Shown piece after piece: positions 52,366 through 61,981 of a DNA stretch of 64,000 nucleotides. The translations under genes and the position numbers were made by a program. The stretch's first letter is position 1. Each line of letters opens with the position of its first letter. The stretch is from Bradyrhizobium sp. 190 (GTDB lineage: Bacteria; Pseudomonadota; Alphaproteobacteria; Rhizobiales; Xanthobacteraceae): NCBI RefSeq assembly GCF_023073415.1, contig NZ_JADPJL010000062.1:186001-250000 (forward strand), read 5' to 3'. The notes beneath the pieces were generated by a model. That model was not told the DNA's origin. It saw only the letters and a list, made by a program, of their open reading frames with translations, and made no database searches.

Positions 52366-53145
52366 ATGTCGCCAGCCGAAGCTCGCTTGAAGCAAGTTCC
52401 TTCCGGCATGACTGACGCCGAGTGGAACCAGCGTGTCAATCTCGCCGCCTGCTATCGCCTCGTCGCGCTGTATGGCTGGGATGATCTGGTCGACACCCAC
52501 ATCTCGGCGCGCGTGCCGGGCCCCGACCATCACTTCCTGATCAACCCTTACGGCCTGATGTTCGAGGAAATCACCGCGTCGAGCCTGGTCAAGGTCGATC
52601 TCCACGGCAACCAGCTCAGCGAGAGCGAATACAGCATCAACCCGGCCGGCTTCACCATCCATTCGGCGATCCACGAGGCGCGCGAGGACGCCGGCTGCGT
52701 GCTTCATCTGCACACGCCCGACGGAACGGCAGTCGCAAGCTGCATGGAAGGCCTGCTGCCGATGAACCAGACGGCGCAGTTCGTCACCCACGACCTCGCC
52801 TATCACGACTACGAAGGCGTGGCGCTGGACCACGACGAACGCCCGCGGCTGCAGAAGGACTTGGGCAACAAGAACCATATGCTGTTGCGCAATCACGGCA
52901 CGCTGACGGTCGGCCGTTCGGTCGCTTCCGCCTTCGAGCGCATGTACCATCTGGAGCGCGCCTGCACGATGCAGGTGCGCACCCGCATGCTGGGGCCTTC
53001 AGCCTATCCGGTCGAACAGGCCGTGATCGACAAGAACGAGCGACTGTTCAGCAATGCCGATTTCGCGGAACGGCGCTCGACCAATCTGGTGTGGCCGCCG
53101 CTATTGCGCAAACTCGATCGCATCGATCCGAGCTACAAGACTTGA
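52366..53145 (+). CDS. Class II aldolase/adducin family protein
   Basis: 259 residues from the ATG at 52366, with CGGAG about 11 nt upstream. The class II aldolase fold shows D-D-L-V-D-T-H-I-S-A-R-V-P near residue 43, zinc-binding histidines in L-H-L-H-T-P-D-G and N-H-G-T-L-T-V-G, and a C-terminal helix. It probably cleaves or isomerises a sugar-phosphate or similar hydroxy compound; many paralogues in Bradyrhizobium are uncharacterised. It is followed 30 bases later by the broken epimerase gene, likely the same transcript. Confidence 0.9.
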   Translation: MSPAEARLKQVPSGMTDAEWNQRVNLAACYRLVALYGWDDLVDTHISARVPGPDHHFLINPYGLMFEEITASSLVKVDLHGNQLSESEYSINPAGFTIHSAIHEAREDAGCVLHLHTPDGTAVASCMEGLLPMNQTAQFVTHDLAYHDYEGVALDHDERPRLQKDLGNKNHMLLRNHGTLTVGRSVASAFERMYHLERACTMQVRTRMLGPSAYPVEQAVIDKNERLFSNADFAERRSTNLVWPPLLRKLDRIDPSYKT

Positions 53146-53175
53146 GCCCGGGCTAGCGCGAAAGGTTTTGGCAGC

Positions 53176-54158
53176 GTGACGGTACTGGTGACCGGCAGTT
53201 CCGGCCATTTGGGCGAGGCGCTGGTGCGTACGCTGCGGGCGGAGCGGCGCGAGACGATTGGCATCGATGTTCTGCCCGGCGCGTTCACCCATTACGTAGG
53301 CTCGATCACCGACCGGGCTTTCGTGCGCCGTTGCATGAAAGGCGTCACGACCGTGCTGACGCCGCGACGCTGCACAAGCCGCATGTGGCAACGCACGGCC
53401 GTCAGGACTTCGTCGACGTCAACATTTCAGGCACGCTCAATCTGCTCGAAGAAGCCGCCGCAGCCGGCGTCGCGGCGTTTGTCTACACCAGCACCACAAG
53501 CGTGTTCGGCGAAGCGCTGGTGCCGCCGCCGGGCGAGCCGGCGGCATGGATAACCGAAGACGTCGCGGCGGTGCCGAAAAATATCTATGGCGCCACCAAG
53601 GCGGCCGCGGAGGACCTGTGCCAGCTGTTCGCGCGCAATCATTCGATTCGCGCCATCGTGCTGCGCACCTCGCGTTTCTTTCCCGAGGAGGACGACAGTC
53701 GCGCGGTACGCGAGGCCTACACCGACGCCAACGCCAAGACCAACGAGTTCCTCTATCGCCGCGTCGATATCGAAGACGTGGTCAGCGCGCATCTGCTGGC
53801 GGCCCTTCGCGCGCCATCGGTCGGTTTCGCGAAATACATCATCAGCGCCACCACGCCATTCGCGCGTCACGACGCGGCGGAACTGCGCAACAACGCGCCG
53901 CCCGTGGTCCGCCGTTACGTTCCGGACCATGAGGCCGAATTTGCACGGCGCGGCTGGACAATGATTCCAGGCATCGATCGCGTTTACGTCAATGACCGGG
54001 CGCGCGCCGAACTCGGCTGGCAGCCGCGCCACGATTTCCGCACGCTGATTGCGCGGCTCAAGGCCGGCGAGGACATCCGTAGTCCGCTCGCGCGCGAGAT
54101 AGGCAGCAAGGGTTATCACGATCGCGTCTTTGGCGAGGGCCCCTACCCGGTGGAGTGA
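53176..54158 (+). pseudogene. NAD-dependent epimerase/dehydratase (SDR), frameshifted
   Basis: An extended SDR of about 327 residues once joined. The GTG start leads into the dinucleotide motif T-G-S-S-G-H-L-G. The frame reads G-V-T-T-V-L-T-P then goes off course; one missing C near 53358 would give V-L-H-A-A-T-L-H-K-P-H-V in the neighbouring frame. That frame continues with the catalytic Y-x-x-x-K (I-Y-G-A-T-K) and R-T-S-R-F-F-P. It ends at 54158. Either sequencing error or a genuine pseudogene. If intact it would act on a nucleotide sugar or similar, together with the aldolase upstream. Confidence 0.8.
53356..53360 (+). other. Frameshift point in the epimerase gene
   Basis: The sequence GTGCTGACGCCGCG would be in frame as GTGCTGCACGCCGCG, with one more C. 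This is the third apparent one-base loss in the window. Confidence 0.65.
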
Positions 54159-54236
54159 GGGCGCGGGAAATATCCGGTGGACGAACCGCGCGTATGCGCT
54201 AAACTCTTGGCCACATACCTCTGCACATCCGGAATC

Positions 54237-54267
54237 AAAACGCTGCCCAATCCCGGGCAGCGTTTTT
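54237..54267. terminator. Bidirectional intrinsic terminator
   Basis: AAAA, stem CGCTGCCC (54241-54248), loop AATCCC, stem GGGCAGCG (54255-54262), then TTTTT. It lies between the ends of the epimerase gene and the convergent PAS kinase gene and has an A tract and a T tract on the correct sides for both directions. Confidence 0.85.
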
Positions 54268-54300
54268 ATTTGGGGCCGGCGGTCTGGCGGGGCGTAACGC

Positions 54301-55917
54301 TCACGTCCTGTCCGGGATCTGTCTTGGAAGTATGATCCTTACGTCAGTCCCCTCCCCGGGTTCGCTGCTCAAGCGAAGCTGACCGCCCAGGCGATCCGTC
54401 ACCACGCTGTAGACGATATGCAGGCCGAGGCCGGTGCCGCCCTGGTGGCGGCGGGTGGTAAAGAACGGATCGAACGCCTGCCGCCTGACGTCCGGGCTCA
54501 TGCCGCAGCCGTCGTCGCTAAAGATGATTTCGACATCATTGTCGCCGCATGCGCTCACCTTGATGGCAATATTTCCCTGCCGGCCGTCCGGAAACGCATG
54601 CGCGATCGAGTTGAGGAAAAGGTTGGTCAGCACCTGCCCGTAGGAGCCGGGATAGCTGCTGATCGAAAGGCCCTGCTCGCACTCGACGTTGAGCGTCACG
54701 CCGTGCTTCGGCAGAGCCGGCCGTAAGCCCGTGGCGACCTGCTCGGTGAGATCGCCGAGGTCGAACGACCGAAGCTCCGAATTGTTGCGGTCGGACGCCA
54801 CCTGCTTGAACGACTGGATCAATCCGGCCGCGCGGTTCAGGCTCTCCTGAAGCTGCGCAGAGCCGTCGCGCACTGCGTCCACAAACTCGTTGAGGCTCGA
54901 CCGCTTGAGCGTTCCCTGCGCCGTTTCCGCAGCAAACAATCGGCTTTTGCGCTCCAGCGAGGACGCGACCGTCAGACTGGTGCCGAGCGGATTGTTGATT
55001 TCGTGCGCGACACCCGCCACCAGCCGGCCGAGCGCTGCAAGCTTTTCCGCCTCGATCAGCCAGTTCTGGGTCTCGCGCAGATTTTGCAACGCGGCTTCGG
55101 CCGCATCCCTGGCCCTCTGCACTTCCCGCTCGCTGCGCTTGCGCTCGCTGATGTCGATATGCGTGCCGATCCAGCCATAGACCACGCCCTGGGGATCGCG
55201 CAGCGGAACGACGCGCGTCAGGAACGGGCGATACTCACCGTCCTTGCTGAGCAGCGACAACTCCGACTCCAGGGCGGCGCCGGTTGCCAATGCCTCGGTC
55301 CAGCGATTGCCAAGCACCATATGCCAGGCATGCGGGTTGATCTCGCCAGCGGGCCGGCCCGTGTATTCGTACCAGTGACTGTTTAGCCAGTAGATCGCGC
55401 CGTCGGCGTGCGCCATCCACACCAGTTGCGGAATCGAATCCGCCAGCGTGCGGAACTGGCGTTCGCTGGCCCTCAGCGCGGCCTCGGCACGCTTGCGCTC
55501 GGTGATCTCCTCGGCGGCGACATTGACGCCGACGATCTCACCGTCGGCGCTGCGATGCGGATGCCAATAGGTGACCCAGAAACGCTCATCGGTCTGGTCG
55601 GCGCGTTGGCCGGCCACCTCGACGCCGATAACGGGATCGCCGGTCCGCATGATCGACTGCACGATGCCTTCGACCGCGTCCGCCAGCGCCGGTACGCAAT
55701 CCCGCACATAGCGGCCAAGATGATCCTCGACTGATATGCCGCAGATATCGGTCAGGCGCTGGTTGATCTGGAGGTAGCGGCACTCCGGCGACAGGAACGC
55801 AAGGCCGATCGGCGCAGTGTCGTAGATCAGTTGCAGTGATGGCTGCCGCGCATCGAACACCTCGTCTGAAAATCGCGGCGGCACGCCGGTTGTGATCGAG
55901 GATTGATATGGTGTCAT
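54301..55917 (-). CDS. Soluble sensor histidine kinase with two PAS domains
   Basis: 538 residues, no membrane segment. PAS domain 1 about 25-140 and PAS domain 2 about 148-262 (both ending in I-T-E-R-K-R / I-S-E-R-K-R), coiled linker, HisKA with His305 in G-V-A-H-E-I-N-N-P-L-G-T, and HATPase_c with N-L-F-L-N-S-I-A-H-A-F, D-D-G-C-G-M and G-T-G-L-G-L. The H-E-I-N-N-P-L box is of the NtrB/DctB-like branch. No regulator adjacent, so the target is unknown. A convergent bidirectional terminator follows the gene. Confidence 0.88.
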   Translation of the reverse strand: MTPYQSSITTGVPPRFSDEVFDARQPSLQLIYDTAPIGLAFLSPECRYLQINQRLTDICGISVEDHLGRYVRDCVPALADAVEGIVQSIMRTGDPVIGVEVAGQRADQTDERFWVTYWHPHRSADGEIVGVNVAAEEITERKRAEAALRASERQFRTLADSIPQLVWMAHADGAIYWLNSHWYEYTGRPAGEINPHAWHMVLGNRWTEALATGAALESELSLLSKDGEYRPFLTRVVPLRDPQGVVYGWIGTHIDISERKRSEREVQRARDAAEAALQNLRETQNWLIEAEKLAALGRLVAGVAHEINNPLGTSLTVASSLERKSRLFAAETAQGTLKRSSLNEFVDAVRDGSAQLQESLNRAAGLIQSFKQVASDRNNSELRSFDLGDLTEQVATGLRPALPKHGVTLNVECEQGLSISSYPGSYGQVLTNLFLNSIAHAFPDGRQGNIAIKVSACGDNDVEIIFSDDGCGMSPDVRRQAFDPFFTTRRHQGGTGLGLHIVYSVVTDRLGGQLRLSSEPGEGTDVRIILPRQIPDRT

Positions 55918-56354
55918 CGGCTGCTATCGGCTTCTATCGCCAATCCTCCCGCGCACGACGCAACTAAACCCGATACGTTTTTAGAGGTATTGATCGCTTC
56001 GGCATGCGTGCCGCCGGGATCCGGATCATGTCGCTGACAGTATCGTCTGCCGCCGGCAGATCGAGCTGGTCCGTATCGGACGACGAGACGGTCATCTGCG
56101 GGATTGAACGCCTCAATAGGGTGACGTGCAATAGTACCAATAACCCTGGACCGCCCTAGAACCACCACATTCTGCACCCGTGCGGGTCTACGGCGGTCGC
56201 CGCAATGACGGTGCCAAGCGCGGCAGGATGGGCAAAGCTAACGGGTCGCGCGAACGCCCAATGACAGGCTCCGCGTGCCCACCAACCTCGGCCTCCGCAA
56301 GAATGGTGAGCACGGCGCAATGCGCCCTTTGTCCACCCTACACTGTCTCGCGCC
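55918..56354. other. Intergenic stretch, 437 bases
   Basis: It lies upstream of the PAS kinase and downstream of the M20 peptidase, both on the reverse strand, so it should hold the kinase promoter. A short reverse frame (56177-55914) has no coding character. No repeat, RNA or operator recognised. Confidence 0.35.
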
Positions 56355-57749
56355 CTACTTTGCCTCCGCCAACGCTCCCAAAATCCGCGCCCAGGAGCGG
56401 ATGCCTTTGTGGAAGCTCTTGAGGTCGTACTTCTCGTTCGGCGAATGGATGTTGTCGTCGTCGAGACCGAAGCCGATCAGCAGGCTGTCGAGGCCGAGCG
56501 TGCGCTTGAAATCGGCGACGATCGGGATCGAGGCGCCGGAGCCGACCAGCAGCGCCTCCTTGCCCCATTCCTCGGTCAGCGCGCGCTTGGCAACCGCCAG
56601 CGGCTTCATGTTCCAGTCGAGCGCGATGGCCGCCCCACTGGAGTGCTCGGTGAAGACGGCCTTGCAATCGCCCGGAAGCCGCGCGGTGACATAGTCGCGG
56701 AACGCCTTCTTGATCTTCTGCGGGTCCTGGCCTTCGACCAGACGGAAGGAGATCTTTGCGGAAGCTTCCGCCGGGATCACGGTTTTCGAGCCCTCGCCGG
56801 TATAGCCGCCGATGATGCCGTTGATGTCGCAGGTCGGACGCGAGGATACTTGCTCGATCAGCAGGCGATCCTTTTCGCCGGCGGGGATCGAGAGGCCGAT
56901 TGGCTTTAGGAACGACTCAGGCGTGAGGTTCAGGTTCTTCCACTGCGCCAGGATGTCCGGCGGCAGATCCTTCACGCCGTCGTAGAAGCCGGGAATGGTG
57001 ATGCGGCCGTTGTCGTCAAACAGGCCGCCGAGGATGTTGGTCAGCACGCGGATCGGGTTGCGCGCGCCACCGCCGAACACACCGGAATGCAGGTCGCGGT
57101 TGGCGGCCTTGATGGTGACCTCGTCATACATCAAGCCGCGCAGCGAGGTTGTGATGGCGGGCGTGTTCGGGTCCCACATGCCGGTGTCGCAGACCAGGGC
57201 GAAGTCGGCCTTCAACTCATCCTTGATCGCCTCCATAAACGGCACGAAATTCTTCGAACCAACTTCTTCTTCGCCTTCGATCAGGATCGTGACATCGACT
57301 GGCAGCGACCCCGTCACCTTCTTCCAGGCGCGGCAGGCCTCGACGAAGGTCATCAACTGCCCCTTGTCGTCCTCTGCCCCGCGCGCAACGATAATCTTGC
57401 GGCCATCGGCGTGATCGGTGACGACGGGCTCGAACGGCGGACGGTGCCACAGATTGAGCGGATCGACCGGCTGCACATCATAATGCCCGTAGAACAGCAC
57501 GTGCGGCCGACCATCGGTGCTACCGTTCGCCTTGGCGACGATCGCGGGATGCCCCGCCGTCGGCCTCACCTCGGCCTTGAAGCCGAGCGTCGCGATATCT
57601 TTCGCAAGATGATCGGCGGCCGCCTTGCAATCGCCTGCGAAGGCCGGATCGGCCGAGATCGACTTGATCCGCAACAGCGCAAACAGCCGCTCGAGGCTGT
57701 TGTCGAAATCGGAGTCGATGTGGTCGAGGACCGGCTGGATCTTGGACAT
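56355..57749 (-). CDS. M20 family metallopeptidase (dipeptidase/ArgE-like)
   Basis: 464 residues from the ATG at 57749. Two-zinc M20 signature: G-H-Y-D-V-Q-P (zinc His and catalytic Asp), R-G-A-E-D-D-K-G-Q-L (bridging Asp), G-E-E-E-V-G-S (catalytic Glu pair), C-D-T-G-M-W (Asp), and a late His in the last 40 residues. It removes small N-terminal peptides or acyl groups. No signal peptide, so it is cytoplasmic. It starts seven bases after the stop of the upstream glycosyltransferase gene, so they may share a transcript. Confidence 0.93.
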   Translation of the reverse strand: MSKIQPVLDHIDSDFDNSLERLFALLRIKSISADPAFAGDCKAAADHLAKDIATLGFKAEVRPTAGHPAIVAKANGSTDGRPHVLFYGHYDVQPVDPLNLWHRPPFEPVVTDHADGRKIIVARGAEDDKGQLMTFVEACRAWKKVTGSLPVDVTILIEGEEEVGSKNFVPFMEAIKDELKADFALVCDTGMWDPNTPAITTSLRGLMYDEVTIKAANRDLHSGVFGGGARNPIRVLTNILGGLFDDNGRITIPGFYDGVKDLPPDILAQWKNLNLTPESFLKPIGLSIPAGEKDRLLIEQVSSRPTCDINGIIGGYTGEGSKTVIPAEASAKISFRLVEGQDPQKIKKAFRDYVTARLPGDCKAVFTEHSSGAAIALDWNMKPLAVAKRALTEEWGKEALLVGSGASIPIVADFKRTLGLDSLLIGFGLDDDNIHSPNEKYDLKSFHKGIRSWARILGALAEAK

Positions 57750-57756
57750 GGCTGAA

Positions 57757-59079
57757 TTATCCCTGGCTGTGGGCCTTGTTATTGGCATCAAGTTGTAGCT
57801 TGCCTACCGCCTGAGGCAAGGCGGCATCCGCCGCAGGCGGATGGCGCATGTGCCAGGCCAGCCCTGCCACGAGCAGGATGGTGGCAGCGAGATTATTGCC
57901 ATAGGCCTGCAGGTCGATCGGAAACAGCGGAAGCGACAGGAACAGCAGGCCGCCCGCCACGGCCAGCAAGATCCACGTGCCTGTCTTGATCGCAGGTCTT
58001 GGATCATAAGCGGCACGATGGGCCAGCACGGTGATCGGAAAGAACAGCCACAGGAAGTAATATTGGCGGGCTAACGGCGAAGCGACCGTCATCAGACAGA
58101 ACAGGATGCCAAGCTCCTCGGCATCCGACCGCTCCGTCCGGCGCGACGCCGGCGGCATCACCGCGAGATAACCGAGCCCGATCCCGAGCGAAACTGCCAG
58201 CACTAGCCAGTTCGCGGTGTTGAAATCGACGTTGGCGATATTCATCGTCCGCACGGGCTTGGACGGTTCGCGCTGGTTGTAGTTGACGGGCCGCGTCAGC
58301 CGGTGCGTCATCGCGATGATCGATTGGTTGACCCACGACCAGTTCTGCGCTTCGCGCTGTCCGAACCCCTTGTCCGAGCTCGATCCCACCATGCCCTGGT
58401 ACCAGATCTTCAGCTCCGCGGCATTGTGCTGGAAGCCGCGAAACGGCGCCGGCAGCACGAACAGAAACACACCGATGAACACCAGCATGCTCGCGGCCGC
58501 CGCCCATTGCCTTCGCCACACGAGATAAGGCAGCACCGCCACCGGAAACACCTTGATGGCGGTGGCCAGCGCAAACATGCTGCCCGCCATCCAGCCACGG
58601 TGATCGCGCAGCAGCCAGAATCCATAGAGCATCAGCGCCAGCAGCACGAGGTTCGGCTGGCCGAGGTCGAACATGTCGAACACGAAGGTGAAGGTGACTA
58701 AGCCCGGCAGCGCTTCCAGCCAGGGCCCGGGCTTGCGCCCCGATCCCGCCATCGCGTGCGAGAACTGCGCCGTCATCCACCACGCGACAATGTTGAGGAA
58801 CGACAGGCAGAGATAAAGCGGGATCTTGCCGAACCAGCTCGGGATGGCGAGCAGCACCGCCGATAGCGGCGGATAGATGAATTCGAAATAGGTGGAGGGA
58901 TTGTCAGGGTAGAGATTCCCGCCCTGCAACACCTGCTGCCCCGCCCAGAACCACAGCGGATAATCCTTGGTTTTGCCGTTGCCCCAGATTTCCGGGACGA
59001 GGACAGTGGCGGTCAAGGCGATGCAGCTGACCAGAAACAGGATATCGAGCGGTCTTCGTAGCGACGGATATCTCAGCAC
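57757..59079 (-). CDS. GT87/DUF2029-type membrane glycosyltransferase
   Basis: 440 residues from a GTG. About ten membrane helices. The first outer loop carries the pattern D-Y-P-L-W-F-W-A-G-Q-Q and later P-D-N-P-S-T-Y-F-E-F-I-Y-P-P, and D-L-G-Q-P-N (about 138-143) is typical of GT87 mannosyltransferases that use polyprenyl-phosphate mannose. The acceptor is unknown. It sits between the HerA-like ATPase and the M20 peptidase on one strand. Confidence 0.82.
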   Translation of the reverse strand: MLRYPSLRRPLDILFLVSCIALTATVLVPEIWGNGKTKDYPLWFWAGQQVLQGGNLYPDNPSTYFEFIYPPLSAVLLAIPSWFGKIPLYLCLSFLNIVAWWMTAQFSHAMAGSGRKPGPWLEALPGLVTFTFVFDMFDLGQPNLVLLALMLYGFWLLRDHRGWMAGSMFALATAIKVFPVAVLPYLVWRRQWAAAASMLVFIGVFLFVLPAPFRGFQHNAAELKIWYQGMVGSSSDKGFGQREAQNWSWVNQSIIAMTHRLTRPVNYNQREPSKPVRTMNIANVDFNTANWLVLAVSLGIGLGYLAVMPPASRRTERSDAEELGILFCLMTVASPLARQYYFLWLFFPITVLAHRAAYDPRPAIKTGTWILLAVAGGLLFLSLPLFPIDLQAYGNNLAATILLVAGLAWHMRHPPAADAALPQAVGKLQLDANNKAHSQG

Positions 59080-59114
59080 GCGCTCGTTCCGAAGGTCAGA
59101 GGGAGACCGTAGCT

Positions 59115-60743
59115 TTACCGCCGCAGCAATCCGCCGAGCGCGCCGCGCACCAGCGAACGCCCGATCGAACTGCCGAGCGATCCGCCGACCGATTTGCCCA
59201 GATCGGCGACAATGCCGCCGACCACCTTGTTGGTGACCGACCGCGTAACGTCTCGCGCAATCACCTGGCCGGTCGACATCCTGCCGCGCTTGACGTTGGT
59301 GCCGAAGATCGTGCCGACAATCGAACCGATCTGTCCGAGAAACCCGCCGCCGGCGCCAGCGCCGCCATCCACGCCATCCGCAGGCGCCGCCGTTCCGGCA
59401 ACGCGCTTCTGCAGCATCTCATAGGCGGATTCGGCATCGACCGCGGTGTCGTATTTGCCCTTGACCGGGCTCTTGTTCATGATCGCCTTGCGCTCTTCCG
59501 GCGTGATCGGCCCGATCCGTGCCGACGGCGGCCGTATCATCACGCGCTCGACCATGGTCGGCGTGCCGCCGCCTTCGAGGAACGACACCAGCGCCTCGCC
59601 CTTGCCGAGTTCCATGATGACGCGGGCGGTATCAAGCTTGGGGTTGGGCCGAAAGGTCTGCGCGGCCGCCTTCACTGCCTTCTGGTCGCGCGGCGTGAAG
59701 GCGCGCAGCGCGTGCTGCACGCGACCGCCCAATTGGGCCAGCACCTTGTCCGGCACGTCGATCGGATTCTGTGTGACGAAGTAGACGCCGACGCCCTTGG
59801 AGCGGATCAGGCGGACCACCTGCTCGATCTTGTCCATCAGCGCCTTCGGCGCGTCGTTGAACAACAGATGCGCCTCGTCGAAGAAGAACACCAGTTTCGG
59901 CTTCAGCAAGTCGCCGGCTTCCGGCAATTCCTCAAACAGTTCCGACAGCAACCACAACAGGAAGGTGGCGTAGAGCCTGGGGCTCTCCATAAGCTTGTCG
60001 GCAACCAAAATGTTGACCATCCCGCGACCATCGCTGTCGGTCTTCATGAAATCCTTCAGTGCCAAGGCCGGCTCGCCGAAGAATTTCATTCCGCCCTGGT
60101 TTTCCAGCACCAGAAGCTGGCGTTGGATGGTTCCGACGGTTGCCTTGCTGACATTGCCGTAGCCCTGCGCGACCTTTCGGATCTCGGCAAACGGATCTTC
60201 CTCGGCATCCGGGCCCTTCTTGCGGCCATTGGGAACAATCGCATCCAACAGCGACCGCAGATCCTTCATGTCGAGCAGCGGCATGCCGTTTTCATCCGCC
60301 ACACGGAATGCGACATTAAGGACGCCTTCCTGCACGTCGTTCAGGTCGAGCATCCGCGACAGCAGTAACGGCCCCATCTCCGTGACCGTGGCGCGAACCG
60401 GATGGCCCTGCTCGCCGAACACGTCCCAGAACACCGTTGAGAATTGGTCCGGCTGGAAATCGAGACCCATCTCTTTGGCGCGCTTCAGGATGAAGTCCTT
60501 GGCCTCGCCTACTTCGGAGATACCGGACAGGTCACCCTTGATATCGGCTGCGAACACGGGAACACCGGCACGTGCAAAGCCTTCCGCCATCACCTGCAGC
60601 GACACGGTCTTGCCGGTCCCGGTCGCTCCGGTGACAAGGCCATGGCGATTGGCAAGCGCGAGCGCCAGCCAGGCCGTCTGTTCGCCCTTTCCGATGAAAA
60701 TCTTCTCGTCGGTATCAGCGGTCTTGTTATCGGAGGTCGCCAT
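59115..60743 (-). CDS. HerA-like ATPase of the DUF853/YjgR family
   Basis: 542 residues from the ATG at 60743 (GAGG about 9 nt upstream; a GTG three bases earlier is also possible). The FtsK/HerA-type ATPase fold shows Walker A G-A-T-G-T-G-K-T (about 40-47), Walker B L-V-F-F-F-D-E-A-H-L-L-F, and a sensor F-V-T-Q-N-P. A glycine-rich hydrophobic tail (about 470-542, G-G-F-L-G-Q-I-G, ending L-V-R-G-A-L-G-G-L-L-R-R) may mediate assembly. The physiological substrate is not established. Confidence 0.9.
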   Translation of the reverse strand: MATSDNKTADTDEKIFIGKGEQTAWLALALANRHGLVTGATGTGKTVSLQVMAEGFARAGVPVFAADIKGDLSGISEVGEAKDFILKRAKEMGLDFQPDQFSTVFWDVFGEQGHPVRATVTEMGPLLLSRMLDLNDVQEGVLNVAFRVADENGMPLLDMKDLRSLLDAIVPNGRKKGPDAEEDPFAEIRKVAQGYGNVSKATVGTIQRQLLVLENQGGMKFFGEPALALKDFMKTDSDGRGMVNILVADKLMESPRLYATFLLWLLSELFEELPEAGDLLKPKLVFFFDEAHLLFNDAPKALMDKIEQVVRLIRSKGVGVYFVTQNPIDVPDKVLAQLGGRVQHALRAFTPRDQKAVKAAAQTFRPNPKLDTARVIMELGKGEALVSFLEGGGTPTMVERVMIRPPSARIGPITPEERKAIMNKSPVKGKYDTAVDAESAYEMLQKRVAGTAAPADGVDGGAGAGGGFLGQIGSIVGTIFGTNVKRGRMSTGQVIARDVTRSVTNKVVGGIVADLGKSVGGSLGSSIGRSLVRGALGGLLRR

Positions 60744-61078
60744 CACATCGCCTCATCGCGCATCGGGAAGCTCTAGGTGTCAAGTCACACCATCATATCG
60801 CATCCTGTCCGCCGATTGAAACCGTCAGCGACACGGTCGCAGCGCACCAAAGGACCGTGCCTCATACTTTTTTCCGACCTTTGGCAGAAAAATCGAGGGC
60901 GCAGCGCAATAACTCTGCATGAATCCGGCATTCACTCTTGCATTGCTGCAACACTCGCCGCGCGAATCGAGAACCACATCGCCTTGATGTGCGGGGATCG
61001 CTTGTATTTCAGATCGCAGGCGCTCAAGATCAATCGACAAGTAGACGACCCGGTAAAACCGGTTGGGGACGGGGCAAT
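60744..61078. promoter_or_regulatory. Divergent intergenic region, 335 bases
   Basis: Separates the HerA-like ATPase from the DUF2267-like gene on the opposite strand. No supported gene, repeat or hairpin was recognised; it should hold both promoters. Confidence 0.35.
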
Positions 61079-61444
61079 ATGGACGAACTGATAGGACGGC
61101 TGGCCTCCAAGGCCGGCATCGATAGCGCTGTCGCTGAAAAAACCGTCGGAATCGTTCTGGGTTTTCTCCGTAACGAGGGGCCCTCCGACAAGGTTCAGGC
61201 CCTGATCGACCAAATTCCGGGTGCCGAAGCTGCGATTGCGGCGTCCAGCGGCAATGCCGGCTTCGCACGGCTGATGGGCGGGGGCTTGATGGCGGTCGGC
61301 ACCAAGCTGATGGCGCTCGGTCTGAGCATGAGCGAGATTCAAAACGTGGCGCGTGAACTTTTCAGGTTCGGTCGCGACAAAATCGGAGCGGATCAAATGG
61401 GCGAAATCATTTCAGGGACGCCGGGCCTCAGCCAGTTCGCATAG
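61079..61444 (+). CDS. DUF2267/DUF2780-like small protein
   Basis: 121 residues from the ATG at 61079 with GGGACGGGG upstream; a longer in-frame start at 60938 is unsupported. Helical, with D-E-L-I-G-R-L-A-S-K-A-G-I at the start, A-E-K-T-V-G-I-V-L-G-F-L-R-N-E-G, and a glycine-rich turn G-G-G-L-M-A-V-G-T. It resembles the small helical DUF2267/DUF2780 proteins, of unknown function. Family assignment is approximate. Confidence 0.65.
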   Translation: MDELIGRLASKAGIDSAVAEKTVGIVLGFLRNEGPSDKVQALIDQIPGAEAAIAASSGNAGFARLMGGGLMAVGTKLMALGLSMSEIQNVARELFRFGRDKIGADQMGEIISGTPGLSQFA

Positions 61445-61498
61445 CACCTATTTGGTGAGCACGTTCGGCCTCAGCACATTCTTTTTTCATCGAGTATC

Positions 61499-61906
61499 AT
61501 GACTTATCCCCTTTCCGAGATCGAAGGCCTGACCGCCTACTCTGCCTCGAAACTGAAATCGTTGGGCATTCGCACCACCGAGGCGCTGCTGGAAGCTGCC
61601 CGCACGGTGAAGGGACGCAAGGCGCTCGCGGCGAAGACCGGCATCAGCGAGCAGCAACTGCTCGAATGGGCGAATTTTTCCGACTACATGCGTATCCCCG
61701 GGATGGGCAAGGCCAAGGTCGGCCTGGTGCGCGCGGCCGGCGTCACCACCGTGCGTGAGCTCGCGCTCCGCAATCCGGCGCGGCTCGCCCAGAATATGAA
61801 AGACGTGAATACCAAGCGCAAACTGGTCCGGGTTCTGCCCTCCGAAAGATCGGTCGAGCAACTGATCGAACAGGCGCGCAAGCTGCAGCCTAAGATCAGC
61901 TACTAA
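61499..61906 (+). CDS. DUF4332 (helix-hairpin-helix) protein
   Basis: 135 residues. Two helix-hairpin-helix-like repeats: G-L-T-A-Y-S-A-S-K-L-K-S-L-G-I near the N-terminus, and R-I-P-G-M-G-K-A-K-V-G-L-V-R-A-A-G-V centrally, the pattern of DUF4332 proteins, which resemble DNA-binding HhH modules. No catalytic site. It lies 54 bases after the DUF2267-like gene on the same strand. Confidence 0.85.
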   Translation: MTYPLSEIEGLTAYSASKLKSLGIRTTEALLEAARTVKGRKALAAKTGISEQQLLEWANFSDYMRIPGMGKAKVGLVRAAGVTTVRELALRNPARLAQNMKDVNTKRKLVRVLPSERSVEQLIEQARKLQPKISY

Positions 61907-61981
61907 AAGCCGGTCAGACCAGCCCGCGGGGTTCGGCTCTCACGCCTTGACTCGGCGGCGCGGACCGCGCAAAGCCACCGC

